Below, piece after piece: positions 7,842 to 16,973 of a stretch of DNA of 64,000 nucleotides. Position numbers and translations under genes: made by a program. Within the stretch, counting starts at the first letter, position 1. Every line of letters begins with the position of its first letter. This DNA is from Pseudodesulfovibrio thermohalotolerans (GTDB lineage Bacteria > Desulfobacterota > Desulfovibrionia > Desulfovibrionales > Desulfovibrionaceae), in assembly GCF_021353295.2 (NCBI RefSeq), contig NZ_CP120635.1, forward strand, positions 1,282,001 to 1,346,000, in the 5' to 3' direction. The notes under the pieces were generated by a model. That model was not told the origin of the DNA and did not search any database. It saw only the letters and a program-made list of their open reading frames with translations.

Positions 7842-10800
7842 ATGTCCGCAACACCGACCTCCCTGGATCCGAGAATAATCGCTCGGGGCAGGGAGTTTTT
7901 TTCGTCCATTTCGGGAGAATCTCCTTCGGTTTTCAATAAGGGCTGGTGGACCGGAAAGGTCATGGACTGGGCCATGAAAAACGAAGATTTCAAGGTTCAG
8001 ATGTTCAGATTTGTTGACGTTCTTCCGTACCTGAACACGTCCGATTCCCTGTCGCGCCATATCGAAGAATATTTCGCGGGCGAAGATTCCAACATTCCCG
8101 ACGTGCTCAAATGGGGCGCCACCAAGACCAAGTTCGGCGGCGGCCTTGTGGCCAAGGTCCTGAACAAGACCATCCGCTCCAATATCGAGTCCATGGCCCG
8201 CCAGTTCATCATCGGCCAGGAGGCCAGGGAGGCGGTCAAGGGCATCAAGAAACTGCGCAAGGACGGTTTCGCCTTCGTCCTCGACCTGCTTGGCGAGGCC
8301 ACGGTCTCCGAAGTGGAGTCCGAGGCCTACCGCGACGGTTATCTGGAAGTCCTGGACGCCATACATAAGGAATTGGACAAGTGGAAACCGCTCGACGCTT
8401 CCTCCGGCGACCAGGATTGGGGTCATGCGCCCAAGGTCAACGTGGCGGTCAAGCCGTCGGCCTTCTATTCCCAGTCCAAGCCCGTGGACGTGGAGGGCAC
8501 CGTGGACGGCATGGTCCGCAGTATCGAGCCGGTGTACAGGAAGGTCATGGAGATGGGCGGTTTCATGTGCATCGACATGGAGCAGCTCAAGTACAAGGAG
8601 GCCACGGTCGAGCTCTACAAGCGGCTGCGGCTCAAGTACCCGAACTATCCGCATCTGGGCATCGTCTTCCAGGCCTATCTCAAGACCGTGGACGAGGATG
8701 TGCGCCTGTTCATCGACTGGGCCCGTGAGGCCGGTCTTCCGGTGTCCATCCGGCTGGTCAAGGGGGCCTATTGGGACTACGAAACCGTGCTGGCCAAGCA
8801 GAACGACTGGCCCGTGCCCGTCTGGACCCACAAGCCCGAGTCCGACATGGCCTACGAGCGCGTGTCCCGCTACATCCTTGAAAATCATGACATCTGCCAT
8901 TTCGCCTGCGCCTCGCACAACATCCGCACCATCTCCTCGGTCATGGAGAACGCGACGGAGCTGAAGGTGCCGGAGGACCGCTACGAGTTCCAGGTCCTCT
9001 ACGGCATGGCGGAACCCGTGCGCAAGGGGCTCAAGAACGTGGCCCGGCGCGTGCGTCTGTACTGCCCCTACGGCGATCTCCTTCCCGGCATGGCCTACCT
9101 GGTCCGGCGGCTGCTCGAAAACACGGCCAACGAGTCCTTCCTCAAGCAGACCTTCGCCGACGAAGCGGATATGGAGCGTCTGCTTGAAAATCCCTCGGAG
9201 ACCTTGCGCCGTCAGCTTGAGGGCAAGTGCAGGACCGGACAGGAAGAGCGCGAAGGGCTGCCCCGGTTCAGGAACTTCCCGCCCGCCGACTTCACCGTTC
9301 CGGCGGAGCGTGAAGCGTATCCCGCGTCCATCGCCCGAATTCGTTCCGCCATGGGCGGACGGGTTCCGCTTTTCATCAACGGCCGGGACGTGACCACCGA
9401 CGACGTGCTGGATTCCTACAATCCGGCAAACCCCGGGGAGATTGTCGGTTCCGTTTGCCAGGCGGGCGTGGCCGAGGTCGACGCCGCCGTGGAGGCGGCC
9501 AGGGTGGCCTATCCGGTCTGGCGCGACGTTCCGCCCGAGGAGCGGGCGCAGGTTCTGCTCAAGGCCGCTGCGCATCTCAAGGCCAACGTCCACGAAATGG
9601 CCGCGCTCCAGGTCCTCGAAGTGGGCAAGCAGTGGGATCAGGCTCAGGCGGACGTGGGCGAGGCCATCGACTTCCTCGAATACTACGCCCGCGAGATGAT
9701 CCGCCTGGGCAAGCCGCGCCGCATGGGCCGGGCTCCCGGCGAGATGAGCCACCTCTTTTATCAGGGCAAGGGCGTTGCCGCCGTCATCGCGCCCTGGAAC
9801 TTCCCCATGGCCATCTCCGTGGGCATGGTCTCTGCCGCCATCGTCTGCGGCAACCCCGTGGTCTACAAGCCGGCCGGTTCCTCGTCCTGCGTGGGACGTG
9901 CCCTGGTGGACATGTGGAAGGCCGCAGGTCTGCCCGACGGGGTCTTCAACTACTGCCCCGGCCGGGGTTCGGTCATGGGCGATCATCTGGTGGACCACCC
10001 CGACGTGGCGGTGATCGCCTTCACCGGCTCCATGGAGGTCGGCCTGCGCATTCAGGAACGCGCCGCCGTGGTTCAACCCGGCCAGCAGCACTGCAAGCGG
10101 GTTATCGCCGAAATGGGCGGCAAGAACGCTATCATCGTCGATGACGACGCCGATCTCGACGAGGCCGTGCTCGGCGTGCTTTATTCCGCATTCGGCTTCC
10201 AGGGACAGAAGTGCTCGGCCTGCTCCCGGGCCGTGGTTCTCGACGCCATCTACGACCGCTTCGTGAGCCGTCTCGTCGAGGCAGCCAAGTCCGTCAAGCT
10301 CGGCCCGGCCGAGAATCCGGCCAACTACATGGGGCCGGTGGTGGACGAGGCCGCCCGCAAGAACGTCATGCGTTACGTCGGGATCGCCGAGGAAGAGGGC
10401 AGCGTGCTCGTCAAGCGCGAGGTTTCCGACGATCTCAAGGCCTCCGGCGGCTGCTACGTGCCCCTGACCATCGTTGAAAATATCACAAAGGAACACCGCA
10501 TCGCGCAGGAAGAGGTTTTCGGCCCGGTGCTCTCGGTCATGCGTGCCGCAGACATGAATGCGGCCCTGGAGATCGCCAACTCCACCCGGTTTGCTCTGAC
10601 CGGGGCCATCTACTCCCGCAGTCCGCGCAACCTGGAACGGGCGTCCAGGGAGTTCCGCGTGGGCAACCTGTATCTGAACAAGCCTTCGGTGGGCGCGCTC
10701 GTGGAACGCCACGCCTTTGGCGGTTTCAAGATGTCCGGCGTGGGCTCCAAGTCCGGCGGCCCGGACTACCTGCTCCAGTTCATGGACCCGCGCCTTGTCT

Positions 10801-10862
10801 GCGAGAACACCATGCGCCGGGGCTTTGCCCCCATCGAGGAAGGCGACGACTGGCTGAGCTAG
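7842..10862 (+). CDS. putA: Bifunctional proline dehydrogenase / L-glutamate-gamma-semialdehyde dehydrogenase
   Basis: The 1006-residue protein contains a proline dehydrogenase FAD barrel (about 100-430; RLVKGAYWDYE and YGMAEPVRKG motifs) and an aldehyde dehydrogenase domain (about 500-980). The latter has the catalytic Cys791 in GQKCSAC, the general-base Glu757 in IAEMGGKN, and FTGSMEVG for NAD binding. It oxidises proline to glutamate, feeding electrons to the quinone pool. It lacks the N-terminal ribbon-helix-helix DNA-binding domain of E. coli PutA, so regulation probably falls to the adjacent Lrp protein. AAGGAG lies 7 nt before the ATG, and a terminator follows. Confidence 0.95.
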   Translation: MSATPTSLDPRIIARGREFFSSISGESPSVFNKGWWTGKVMDWAMKNEDFKVQMFRFVDVLPYLNTSDSLSRHIEEYFAGEDSNIPDVLKWGATKTKFGGGLVAKVLNKTIRSNIESMARQFIIGQEAREAVKGIKKLRKDGFAFVLDLLGEATVSEVESEAYRDGYLEVLDAIHKELDKWKPLDASSGDQDWGHAPKVNVAVKPSAFYSQSKPVDVEGTVDGMVRSIEPVYRKVMEMGGFMCIDMEQLKYKEATVELYKRLRLKYPNYPHLGIVFQAYLKTVDEDVRLFIDWAREAGLPVSIRLVKGAYWDYETVLAKQNDWPVPVWTHKPESDMAYERVSRYILENHDICHFACASHNIRTISSVMENATELKVPEDRYEFQVLYGMAEPVRKGLKNVARRVRLYCPYGDLLPGMAYLVRRLLENTANESFLKQTFADEADMERLLENPSETLRRQLEGKCRTGQEEREGLPRFRNFPPADFTVPAEREAYPASIARIRSAMGGRVPLFINGRDVTTDDVLDSYNPANPGEIVGSVCQAGVAEVDAAVEAARVAYPVWRDVPPEERAQVLLKAAAHLKANVHEMAALQVLEVGKQWDQAQADVGEAIDFLEYYAREMIRLGKPRRMGRAPGEMSHLFYQGKGVAAVIAPWNFPMAISVGMVSAAIVCGNPVVYKPAGSSSCVGRALVDMWKAAGLPDGVFNYCPGRGSVMGDHLVDHPDVAVIAFTGSMEVGLRIQERAAVVQPGQQHCKRVIAEMGGKNAIIVDDDADLDEAVLGVLYSAFGFQGQKCSACSRAVVLDAIYDRFVSRLVEAAKSVKLGPAENPANYMGPVVDEAARKNVMRYVGIAEEEGSVLVKREVSDDLKASGGCYVPLTIVENITKEHRIAQEEVFGPVLSVMRAADMNAALEIANSTRFALTGAIYSRSPRNLERASREFRVGNLYLNKPSVGALVERHAFGGFKMSGVGSKSGGPDYLLQFMDPRLVCENTMRRGFAPIEEGDDWLS

Positions 10863-10884
10863 TCTATTCGTCATTTGAAAAGCC

Positions 10885-10919
10885 AAGCCCTGCCCGATCT
10901 ACCGGGCGGGGCTTTTTTG
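10885..10919 (+). terminator. Rho-independent terminator after putA
   Basis: AAGCCCTGCCCG pairs with CGGGCGGGGCTT (one G-U pair) around a 6-nt loop and is followed by six Ts. It ends the lrp-putA unit. Confidence 0.88.
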
Positions 10920-11124
10920 TCGGAGTTCCTTTTGGTTGCCGGTCCCTGTCGTCCGTGACGATCTTTCTTTTCCTCCTCGTTTCATAGGATCTCCCGGCCG
11001 TGGTGCACTGAGGTGCTTTAGGCAGAAAAAACGGCTCGCCAAGGGGCAATTTTTTTCATTTTTTTTCTGTTAGGCCAATTCCGATGCCTCGACTTTTTCA
11101 ATGATATTATGGCCCTTGCTTGTG

Positions 11125-11146
11125 AAACTGAGTGTTTACTCAGTTT
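11125..11146. promoter_or_regulatory. TetR-type operator 1 upstream of the sulP operon
   Basis: Perfect inverted repeat with 9-bp arms AAACTGAGT / ACTCAGTTT and a 4-bp centre. It lies about 12 bp upstream of the predicted -35 box and shares its core with operator 2. Binding by the TetR protein encoded at 11239 is inferred. Confidence 0.65.
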
Positions 11147-11157
11147 AGCCCGTTTCT

Positions 11158-11187
11158 TTGACTTTGTGCCGTTTTATCCAGTATTAG
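11158..11187 (+). promoter_or_regulatory. Predicted sigma-70 promoter of the tetR-sulP operon
   Basis: TTGACT (11158-11163), an 18-bp spacer and TATTAG (11182-11187). It is bracketed by two copies of the same inverted repeat, as expected for a repressor-controlled promoter. Confidence 0.55.
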
Positions 11188-11193
11188 AGAAAA

Positions 11194-11213
11194 AACTGAG
11201 TGGACACTCGGTT
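11194..11213. promoter_or_regulatory. TetR-type operator 2 upstream of the sulP operon
   Basis: AACTGAGT / ACTCGGTT around GGAC, one mismatch to a perfect 8-bp inverted repeat, with the same ACTGAGT core as operator 1. It lies at and just beyond the predicted transcription start, and before the tetR ATG at 11239. Confidence 0.6.
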
Positions 11214-11238
11214 AGATTGGGAAAAAAGGATCAAAGGC

Positions 11239-11820
11239 ATGAAGAAGAAGGAAGCCATCCTCAAGGTCGCCACGTTCATGTTCGCTCACAAGGGGTTTGC
11301 GGACACGTCGGGGCAGGAACTTGCCCGCCTCACCGGGGTGGCCGAGGGGACGATCTTCTATCACTTCAAGACGAAGGAGGGCTTGCTGCTCGCGATCCTT
11401 GAGAAGACCAGGGACGAGATAGTGGACCAATTTGAACGGTTCTTGGAGAACAGGCCGTTCAAGTCGGGTCTTGAGATGACGGAGGAGGTCGTCTCTTTCT
11501 ATCTTTATCTGGCCGGTCTGATGGAAGATAAGTTCCTGCTCCTTCACCGTCACTTTCTCTACCAGTACTCCGAGTCGAATCCGGAGTTCAGGGCGAACCT
11601 GGAGGATATCTACAATTGCCTCGTGGACATCTTCGAGAAGGCTATCGTGACGGGGCGGGAGGACGGCTCCATCAGCTTGGAAATCAATCCCAGGAAATCG
11701 GCGCTCATTCTGTTTACGATGGCAGATGGTCTGGTTCGATTTAAAAACTACAACCTGTACGATGCGGGCGCGCTGTTCAACGAACTGATGCGCACATGCC
11801 GCAGGATGTTGCAGGCATAA
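11239..11820 (+). CDS. TetR/AcrR family regulator of the sulP operon
   Basis: This 193-residue protein has a TetR helix-turn-helix in residues 1-55 (KVATFMFAHKGFADTSG, then LARLTGVAEGTIFYHFKTKEGL) followed by a helical effector domain. I chose ATG 11239, with AAAGGA 8 nt upstream. A longer frame starting with GTG at 11200 would run through operator 2. It is the first gene of the unit, 17 bp before sulP, and probably represses its own operon through the two inverted repeats. The ligand is unknown; an anion or stress signal is only a guess from the operon content. Confidence 0.88.
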   Translation: MKKKEAILKVATFMFAHKGFADTSGQELARLTGVAEGTIFYHFKTKEGLLLAILEKTRDEIVDQFERFLENRPFKSGLEMTEEVVSFYLYLAGLMEDKFLLLHRHFLYQYSESNPEFRANLEDIYNCLVDIFEKAIVTGREDGSISLEINPRKSALILFTMADGLVRFKNYNLYDAGALFNELMRTCRRMLQA

Positions 11821-11837
11821 TCCAAGGAAGAGGCTGA

Positions 11838-13964
11838 ATGCTTTCACGGATAATCCCTTTCATCGGCTGGTTCAAAGGGTACAACATGGCGGCGCTCCGT
11901 GCCGACGCCATCGCGGGGCTGACCGTTGCCCTCGTGCTCATCCCCCAATCCATGGCCTATGCCCAGTTGGCGGGTATGCCTGCCTACTACGGCTTGTATG
12001 CGTCCTTTCTTCCCCCCCTGGTGGCGGCCCTGTTCGGCTCCAGCCGTCAATTGGCCACAGGGCCGGTGGCCGTGGTTTCGCTCATGACGGCTGCCTCCCT
12101 TGAGCCTTTGGCCACGGCAGGCAGCGAGGGATATATCGCCTACGCCATTTTGCTGGCCCTGATGGTCGGCATCTTCCAGCTCCTGCTCGGCGTGCTCAAG
12201 CTCGGCCTGGTGGTCAACTTCCTGTCCCACCCCGTGGTCAACGGTTTTACCAACGCCGCGGCCATCATCATCGCTTCTTCCCAGCTTTCCAAGATGTTCG
12301 GCGTTTATGTGGACAAGGCCGACCATCATTACGAGACCATCATCCGCGTGGTCGAGAGCGCGGTGCATTACACCCACTGGCCTACGCTGGCCATGGGAGC
12401 GCTCGCGTTCGGCATCATGATCGTGCTCAAACGCGTCAATCCGAAGATTCCCAACGTCCTCGTGGCGGTCGTGGTGACCACGGCCCTTTCCTGGGGACTG
12501 GGCTTCAATCACGACGCCAAGGCTCCGCTGGAGTCCATCCGCGTCCCCGCAGTCCACGAAGCCATCAACGGTTTCAACACCGCAGTGGCCGGGATCGATG
12601 ATCTGGCCACGCAGCGCACCGCTCTGGGCAAGGCCATGAAGGAAGCCGAGAAGGGTGGGGACCCGGTCGGGATTCTCGACATCGAGCACGATCAGAGCGT
12701 GGTCAACGTCAAGATGGCCCGTCTCAAGCTCCAGGCTCACGAACTGCGCTCCGAGCTTCGGGAGACCCTGCTTACCGGGGTTGAACAGCCCGACGGCAGC
12801 CTGCTTTTCTTTGCCAAGGACGCGATCCCGGCGGGCATGACCTCCGACGGACGCACCTGGCGGGTCAAGGTAGGCAACGGCAGGCTCGACACCGCTGCCC
12901 TGAAGATGATGGGCGGCGGGGCGGTCGTCGGTTCGGTGCCTTCCGGCATCCCGGCCATCAGCGCGCCTTCCCTCGATTTCGAGGTCATGTTGCACCTGGT
13001 CCCGTTCGCGGCGATCATTTCCCTGCTCGGCTTCATGGAGGCTATCTCCATCGCCAAGGCCATGGCCGCCAAGACCGGACAGCGTCTCGACCCCAACCAG
13101 GAGCTCATCGGCCAGGGATTGGCCAACATCCTCGGCGCCTGCGGCAAGAGCTACCCGGCTTCGGGCTCCTTCTCGCGTTCGGCGGTCAACCTGCAAGCGG
13201 GCGCGGTCACCGGCATGTCCAGCGTGTTCACCTCGCTGATGGTCGTCATCGCTCTGCTTTTCTTCACCCCGTTACTCTACCATCTGCCCCAGGCCGTGCT
13301 GGCCGCAGTCATCATGATGGCCGTCATCGGGCTTATCAACGCTTCGGGTTTCATTCACGCCTGGAAGGCGCAGTGGTATGACGGGGCCATCTCCATCCTG
13401 TCCTTCCTCTGCACCCTGGCTTTCGCCCCGCATCTGGACAAGGGCATCATGGTCGGCGTGGTCCTGTCCCTGCTTGTCTTCCTGTACAAGTCCATGCGCC
13501 CCCGCGTCGCCACCCTGTCCCGTTCCGAGGACAAGTCCCTTCGCGACGCCACGGCCTTCGGCCTCAGGGAGTGTCGCCACATAGCCCTGGTCCGCTTCGA
13601 CGGTCCGCTCTTCTTCGCCAACGCGAGCTTCCTTGAGGATCAGATCACCGAGCGGATGATGGGCAACGACAAACTTCGGCACATCATTATCGTGGCCAAC
13701 GGCATCAACGACATGGACGCCTCTGGCGAGGAAGCCCTGTCGCTGATCGTGGACCGCGTCCGGTCCAGCGGTCTGGATATCTCCCTGTGCGGCGTGAACG
13801 AGTCGGTCATGGCCGTGCTGGAACGCACCCACCTGCTGGAGAAGATCGGCAAGGATCACGTCTACGCCACCATGGAGAACGCCATCTGCGCCACGCACGA
13901 GAGTGCGCACCAGGATGGTCAGGAAGATAACTGTCCTCTCACCACTGTTTGCCGCCTGGCCTAA
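11838..13964 (+). CDS. SulP/SLC26 family anion transporter with STAS domain and large insertion
   Basis: The 708-residue membrane protein starts with the SulP signature region (ADAIAGLTVALVLIPQSMAYA, LPPLVAALFGSSRQLATGP) and ends with a cytosolic STAS domain (about 570-680, with NDMDASGEEAL). SulP proteins carry sulfate, bicarbonate or other anions, and the substrate is not readable here. About 130 residues (roughly 235-365), charged and predicted helical, are inserted just before the conserved GSVPSGIP loop that precedes a core membrane helix. From the usual SLC26 topology I infer the insertion is periplasmic. GGAAGAGG precedes the ATG. Signalling genes follow directly. Confidence 0.9.
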   Translation: MLSRIIPFIGWFKGYNMAALRADAIAGLTVALVLIPQSMAYAQLAGMPAYYGLYASFLPPLVAALFGSSRQLATGPVAVVSLMTAASLEPLATAGSEGYIAYAILLALMVGIFQLLLGVLKLGLVVNFLSHPVVNGFTNAAAIIIASSQLSKMFGVYVDKADHHYETIIRVVESAVHYTHWPTLAMGALAFGIMIVLKRVNPKIPNVLVAVVVTTALSWGLGFNHDAKAPLESIRVPAVHEAINGFNTAVAGIDDLATQRTALGKAMKEAEKGGDPVGILDIEHDQSVVNVKMARLKLQAHELRSELRETLLTGVEQPDGSLLFFAKDAIPAGMTSDGRTWRVKVGNGRLDTAALKMMGGGAVVGSVPSGIPAISAPSLDFEVMLHLVPFAAIISLLGFMEAISIAKAMAAKTGQRLDPNQELIGQGLANILGACGKSYPASGSFSRSAVNLQAGAVTGMSSVFTSLMVVIALLFFTPLLYHLPQAVLAAVIMMAVIGLINASGFIHAWKAQWYDGAISILSFLCTLAFAPHLDKGIMVGVVLSLLVFLYKSMRPRVATLSRSEDKSLRDATAFGLRECRHIALVRFDGPLFFANASFLEDQITERMMGNDKLRHIIIVANGINDMDASGEEALSLIVDRVRSSGLDISLCGVNESVMAVLERTHLLEKIGKDHVYATMENAICATHESAHQDGQEDNCPLTTVCRLA

Positions 13965-13984
13965 GGCGAGAAAAGGGAGTCAAT

Positions 13985-15202
13985 ATGTCTGTCATTACCG
14001 TTTTCAACGGATTGTTCTGCGAGGCCGGAGTGGTGGTCAAGCGCGTCGTTGACGCCACGGACTGCCGCCTGGTCACCGATCAGGAGATCGTGGCCGACGC
14101 CTCCAAGCTGTCCGGCCTGGCCGAGGACCGCATCGCACGGGCCTTTCAGGCCAAGGCCTCGGTCTTCAACGCCTTCAGCCATGAAAAGGAGCAGGCCATC
14201 GCCTGGATGCGCCTGGCCGTGGCAAAGAGGCTGATCGACGGCGAGAATATCATCATTCCCGGGTTCGCTTCCCAGTTGCCCGATCCCGAGATCGGCCACA
14301 TCCTCAAGGTTTGCCTCATTTCCGACATGAAGGCCCGCCTTGGCGTGGCCGAGCGTGAGGAGGGCTTCGCGGAGAAGCACGCCATGAAGCTCATCCGCAA
14401 GGACGACGAGGACCGCGCCGCCTGGGTCAAGGCACTGCGCGGCACCGACGACCCGTGGGCCGGCACCCTGTACGACCTGGTCCTGCCCGTGGCCGCCACA
14501 GGCGTTGAACGTTCCGCCGACCTCATCGTCGAGCAGCTCTCCAACGCCGTGGTCAAGGTCACGGACCGTTCCCGCGCAGCCGTGAAGGACTTCCTCTTGG
14601 CCGCTCGGGTCGAGACCGTGCTCGCAAGGGAGGGCCACAACGTCCTGGTGAGCGCAAGCAAGGGAACCATCACCCTGACCATCAACAAGCATGTGCTCCT
14701 GCTGGAGAAGCTGGAACGCGAGCTCAAGGGCATCGTCTCCGACGTGGAAGGCGTCCTGGCCGTGGAGTGTCAGGTGGGCAAGGGATTCCATCAGACCGAC
14801 ATCTATCGCAAGATGGACTTCGAAGTGCCTTCCAAGGTCCTGCTGGTGGACGACGAACGCGAGTTCGTCCAAACCCTGTCCGAGCGTTTGATGATGCGTG
14901 ACATGGGGTCGGCCGTGGTCTACGATGGCGAGTCCGCCTTGAATCTGGTCCAAGAAGACGAACCCGAAGTCATGATCCTCGACCTGAAGATGCCCGGCAT
15001 AGACGGCATCGAGGTCCTGCGTCGCGTAAAGCGTGAACATCCCGACATCGAGGTCATCATCCTGACCGGCCACGGTTCGGAGGACGATCGCAAGGTGTGC
15101 ATGGAATTGGGCGCGTTCGCCTATCTGCACAAGCCCGTGAACATCGACGTCCTGAGCGAGACGCTCAAGGCGGCCAATGAAAAGATCCGGGCAGGAAAGT
15201 AA
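13985..15202 (+). CDS. Cytidylate-kinase-like / BON-like / receiver fusion protein
   Basis: The 405-residue soluble protein appears to have three parts. Residues 1-185 resemble the cytidylate kinase-like family (PF13189 type), but the N-terminal P-loop is not intact: NGLFCEAGVVVKR stands where a glycine-rich GxGK[ST] loop would be. Residues 195-270 resemble a BON domain (KDFLLAARVETVL, then ASKGTITLTI and SDVEGVLAVECQV). Residues 283-405 are a receiver domain with VDDE, phosphoacceptor Asp333 (MILDLKMPG), ILTGHGS and LHKPV. I chose ATG 13985 behind GGGAG. It lies between sulP and the histidine kinase gene. The domain reading is by eye; the kinase-like part is probably a sensor or scaffold rather than an active enzyme. 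Confidence 0.78.
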   Translation: MSVITVFNGLFCEAGVVVKRVVDATDCRLVTDQEIVADASKLSGLAEDRIARAFQAKASVFNAFSHEKEQAIAWMRLAVAKRLIDGENIIIPGFASQLPDPEIGHILKVCLISDMKARLGVAEREEGFAEKHAMKLIRKDDEDRAAWVKALRGTDDPWAGTLYDLVLPVAATGVERSADLIVEQLSNAVVKVTDRSRAAVKDFLLAARVETVLAREGHNVLVSASKGTITLTINKHVLLLEKLERELKGIVSDVEGVLAVECQVGKGFHQTDIYRKMDFEVPSKVLLVDDEREFVQTLSERLMMRDMGSAVVYDGESALNLVQEDEPEVMILDLKMPGIDGIEVLRRVKREHPDIEVIILTGHGSEDDRKVCMELGAFAYLHKPVNIDVLSETLKAANEKIRAGK

Positions 15203-15223
15203 CCGCTAAAGCCGGGTGGCGTC

Positions 15224-16972
15224 ATGGCATTGTTCGAGAAGATACGACCGCAGTTCTGGGATACGGATGGCAACGGCGGAGCAGGCAAGAGCCTCTTCGA
15301 TTACCGGCGCATCTGGCGCTTCGCCATCATTTTGCTGGCATTGGTGGCGCTCATCCCTCTGATGGTGATGGCCTTCATCGACTACAACGTCACCCGGCAT
15401 TCCCTGGAGTCCGAGAACCTGCTTCGCGCGGCCAGGACCACCTCCAACACCCGGCGGTCCGTGGCCTACTTCCTGGAGGAGCGGTCCAAGGCTCTGGAGT
15501 TTCTGATTAAGAACCAGGGCATCGCGGCCTTGCGCGACGAGGATAACCTGGCCAAGGTCATGTCCTCCCTCCAACAGAGTTTCGGCGGGTTCGTGGATAT
15601 CGGCGTGATCGACGCCAAGGGCCAGCAGATCGCCTACATTGGTCCGTATGACCTGCTCGGCCGCGATTACAGCGGCCAGGAAGGGTTTGCCACAACCATG
15701 ACCCACGGCTCCTACATCAGCCGCGTTTTCCTCGGATTCCGCGACGAGCCGCATTTGGTCATTTCGCGCAAGGTCAGGGATGAACGGAACGGGCAGGACT
15801 ACATGCTCCGGGCCACCCTGGACACGAACCAGTTCAATTCCATCCTGACTTCCCTGGATCTGCCGGGCGGCGGCGATGCCTTCGCGGTCGACCGCGACGG
15901 CATCATCCAGACCCCGTCCAAGCAGCACGGCGCATTGTTGACAAAGGTGGACCTGACCATTCCCGGCTATTCCGATAAGACCAGCGTGCAGCAGGTCCGG
16001 GACGGGAACGGCGAGGAGTACACGGTCGGTTACGCCTACGTTCACGACACCCCGTTCATCGTTCTCGTGGTCAAGCGCACCCGTGAGCTGATGAAGCCGT
16101 TGCAGACCATACGCATGGAGCTGCTCTGGATACTCATAACGAGTATCGTCGTGATCCTGCTGGTCATCGTGGGCGTAGCCACTTATATGGTCAACAAGAT
16201 CTACATCGCGGATCAGACCCGGGCGCGCACCCTGCATCGCATGGAGCACACCAACCGCATGGCTTCCATCGGACGGCTGGCGGCGGGTGTGGCCCACGAG
16301 ATCAACAATCCGCTGGCCATCATCAACGAGAAGGCCGGATTGATCCGCGACCTGTTCGTCTACAGGCAGGAGTACGCCAACGACGATCGGCTGCTCGGGA
16401 ATATCGATTCCATCCTCAGTTCCGTGGCCCGGTGCGGCAAGATCACCAAGCGGCTGCTCAGCTTCGCCCGGCATATCGACGTGGAGATGGATGAGATCGA
16501 GTTCAACGATTTGGCCAATGAGGTCATCGATTTCCTGCGCAAGGAAGCCGAGTACCGTTCCATCTCCATCGAGATGGACGTGCCGGCAAACCTGCCTCCG
16601 TTCATCTCCGACCGGGGCAAGTTGCAGCAGATTTTTCTCAATCTGGTAAATAACGCCTTTCAGGCCATGAGCGATGGCGGTCATCTGTATATTTCCGCCA
16701 GGGAAACGGCCTGCGACCATCTGATTTTTGTGGTGGAGGACGACGGGTGCGGCATTCCTCAGTCCGACATCAAGCGCATTTTCGATCCGTTCTTCTCCAC
16801 GAAGAAGAAGTCCGGGGGCACGGGGCTCGGCCTGTCCATCACCTACGGTCTGGTCCAGGAACTGGGGGGGACCATGACTGTCGAGAGCGAGGTGGGCAAG
16901 GGCACGACTTTCACCATAGTCATGCCTCTCAAGGGGGCCAAGCCCGAAGACAACAGGAAAGACAAGGCATAG
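15224..16972 (+). CDS. Membrane sensor histidine kinase with Cache-like extracytoplasmic domain
   Basis: The 582-residue protein has a membrane helix near 35-55, a roughly 240-residue extracytoplasmic region of Cache type (VDIGVIDAKGQQIAYIGPYDL and YVHDTPFIVLVVKR), a second helix near 305-327, and a full kinase core. In the core are H-box GVAHEINNPLAII with His358, N-box IFLNLVNNAF, G1 EDDGCGIP, F-box FDPFFSTKK and G2 GGTGLGLS. It should autophosphorylate on a small-molecule or redox signal and pass phosphate to one or more of the receivers in the cluster. It is followed 1 bp later by a receiver gene. Confidence 0.92.
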   Translation: MALFEKIRPQFWDTDGNGGAGKSLFDYRRIWRFAIILLALVALIPLMVMAFIDYNVTRHSLESENLLRAARTTSNTRRSVAYFLEERSKALEFLIKNQGIAALRDEDNLAKVMSSLQQSFGGFVDIGVIDAKGQQIAYIGPYDLLGRDYSGQEGFATTMTHGSYISRVFLGFRDEPHLVISRKVRDERNGQDYMLRATLDTNQFNSILTSLDLPGGGDAFAVDRDGIIQTPSKQHGALLTKVDLTIPGYSDKTSVQQVRDGNGEEYTVGYAYVHDTPFIVLVVKRTRELMKPLQTIRMELLWILITSIVVILLVIVGVATYMVNKIYIADQTRARTLHRMEHTNRMASIGRLAAGVAHEINNPLAIINEKAGLIRDLFVYRQEYANDDRLLGNIDSILSSVARCGKITKRLLSFARHIDVEMDEIEFNDLANEVIDFLRKEAEYRSISIEMDVPANLPPFISDRGKLQQIFLNLVNNAFQAMSDGGHLYISARETACDHLIFVVEDDGCGIPQSDIKRIFDPFFSTKKKSGGTGLGLSITYGLVQELGGTMTVESEVGKGTTFTIVMPLKGAKPEDNRKDKA

Positions 16973-16973
16973 T

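Noticed and set aside
7836-10886. A 1016-residue open frame on the minus strand opposite putA
   Set aside because: It mirrors putA exactly and has the His/Gly/Asp-rich composition of a shadow frame in GC-rich DNA; no domain or ribosome-binding site is seen.
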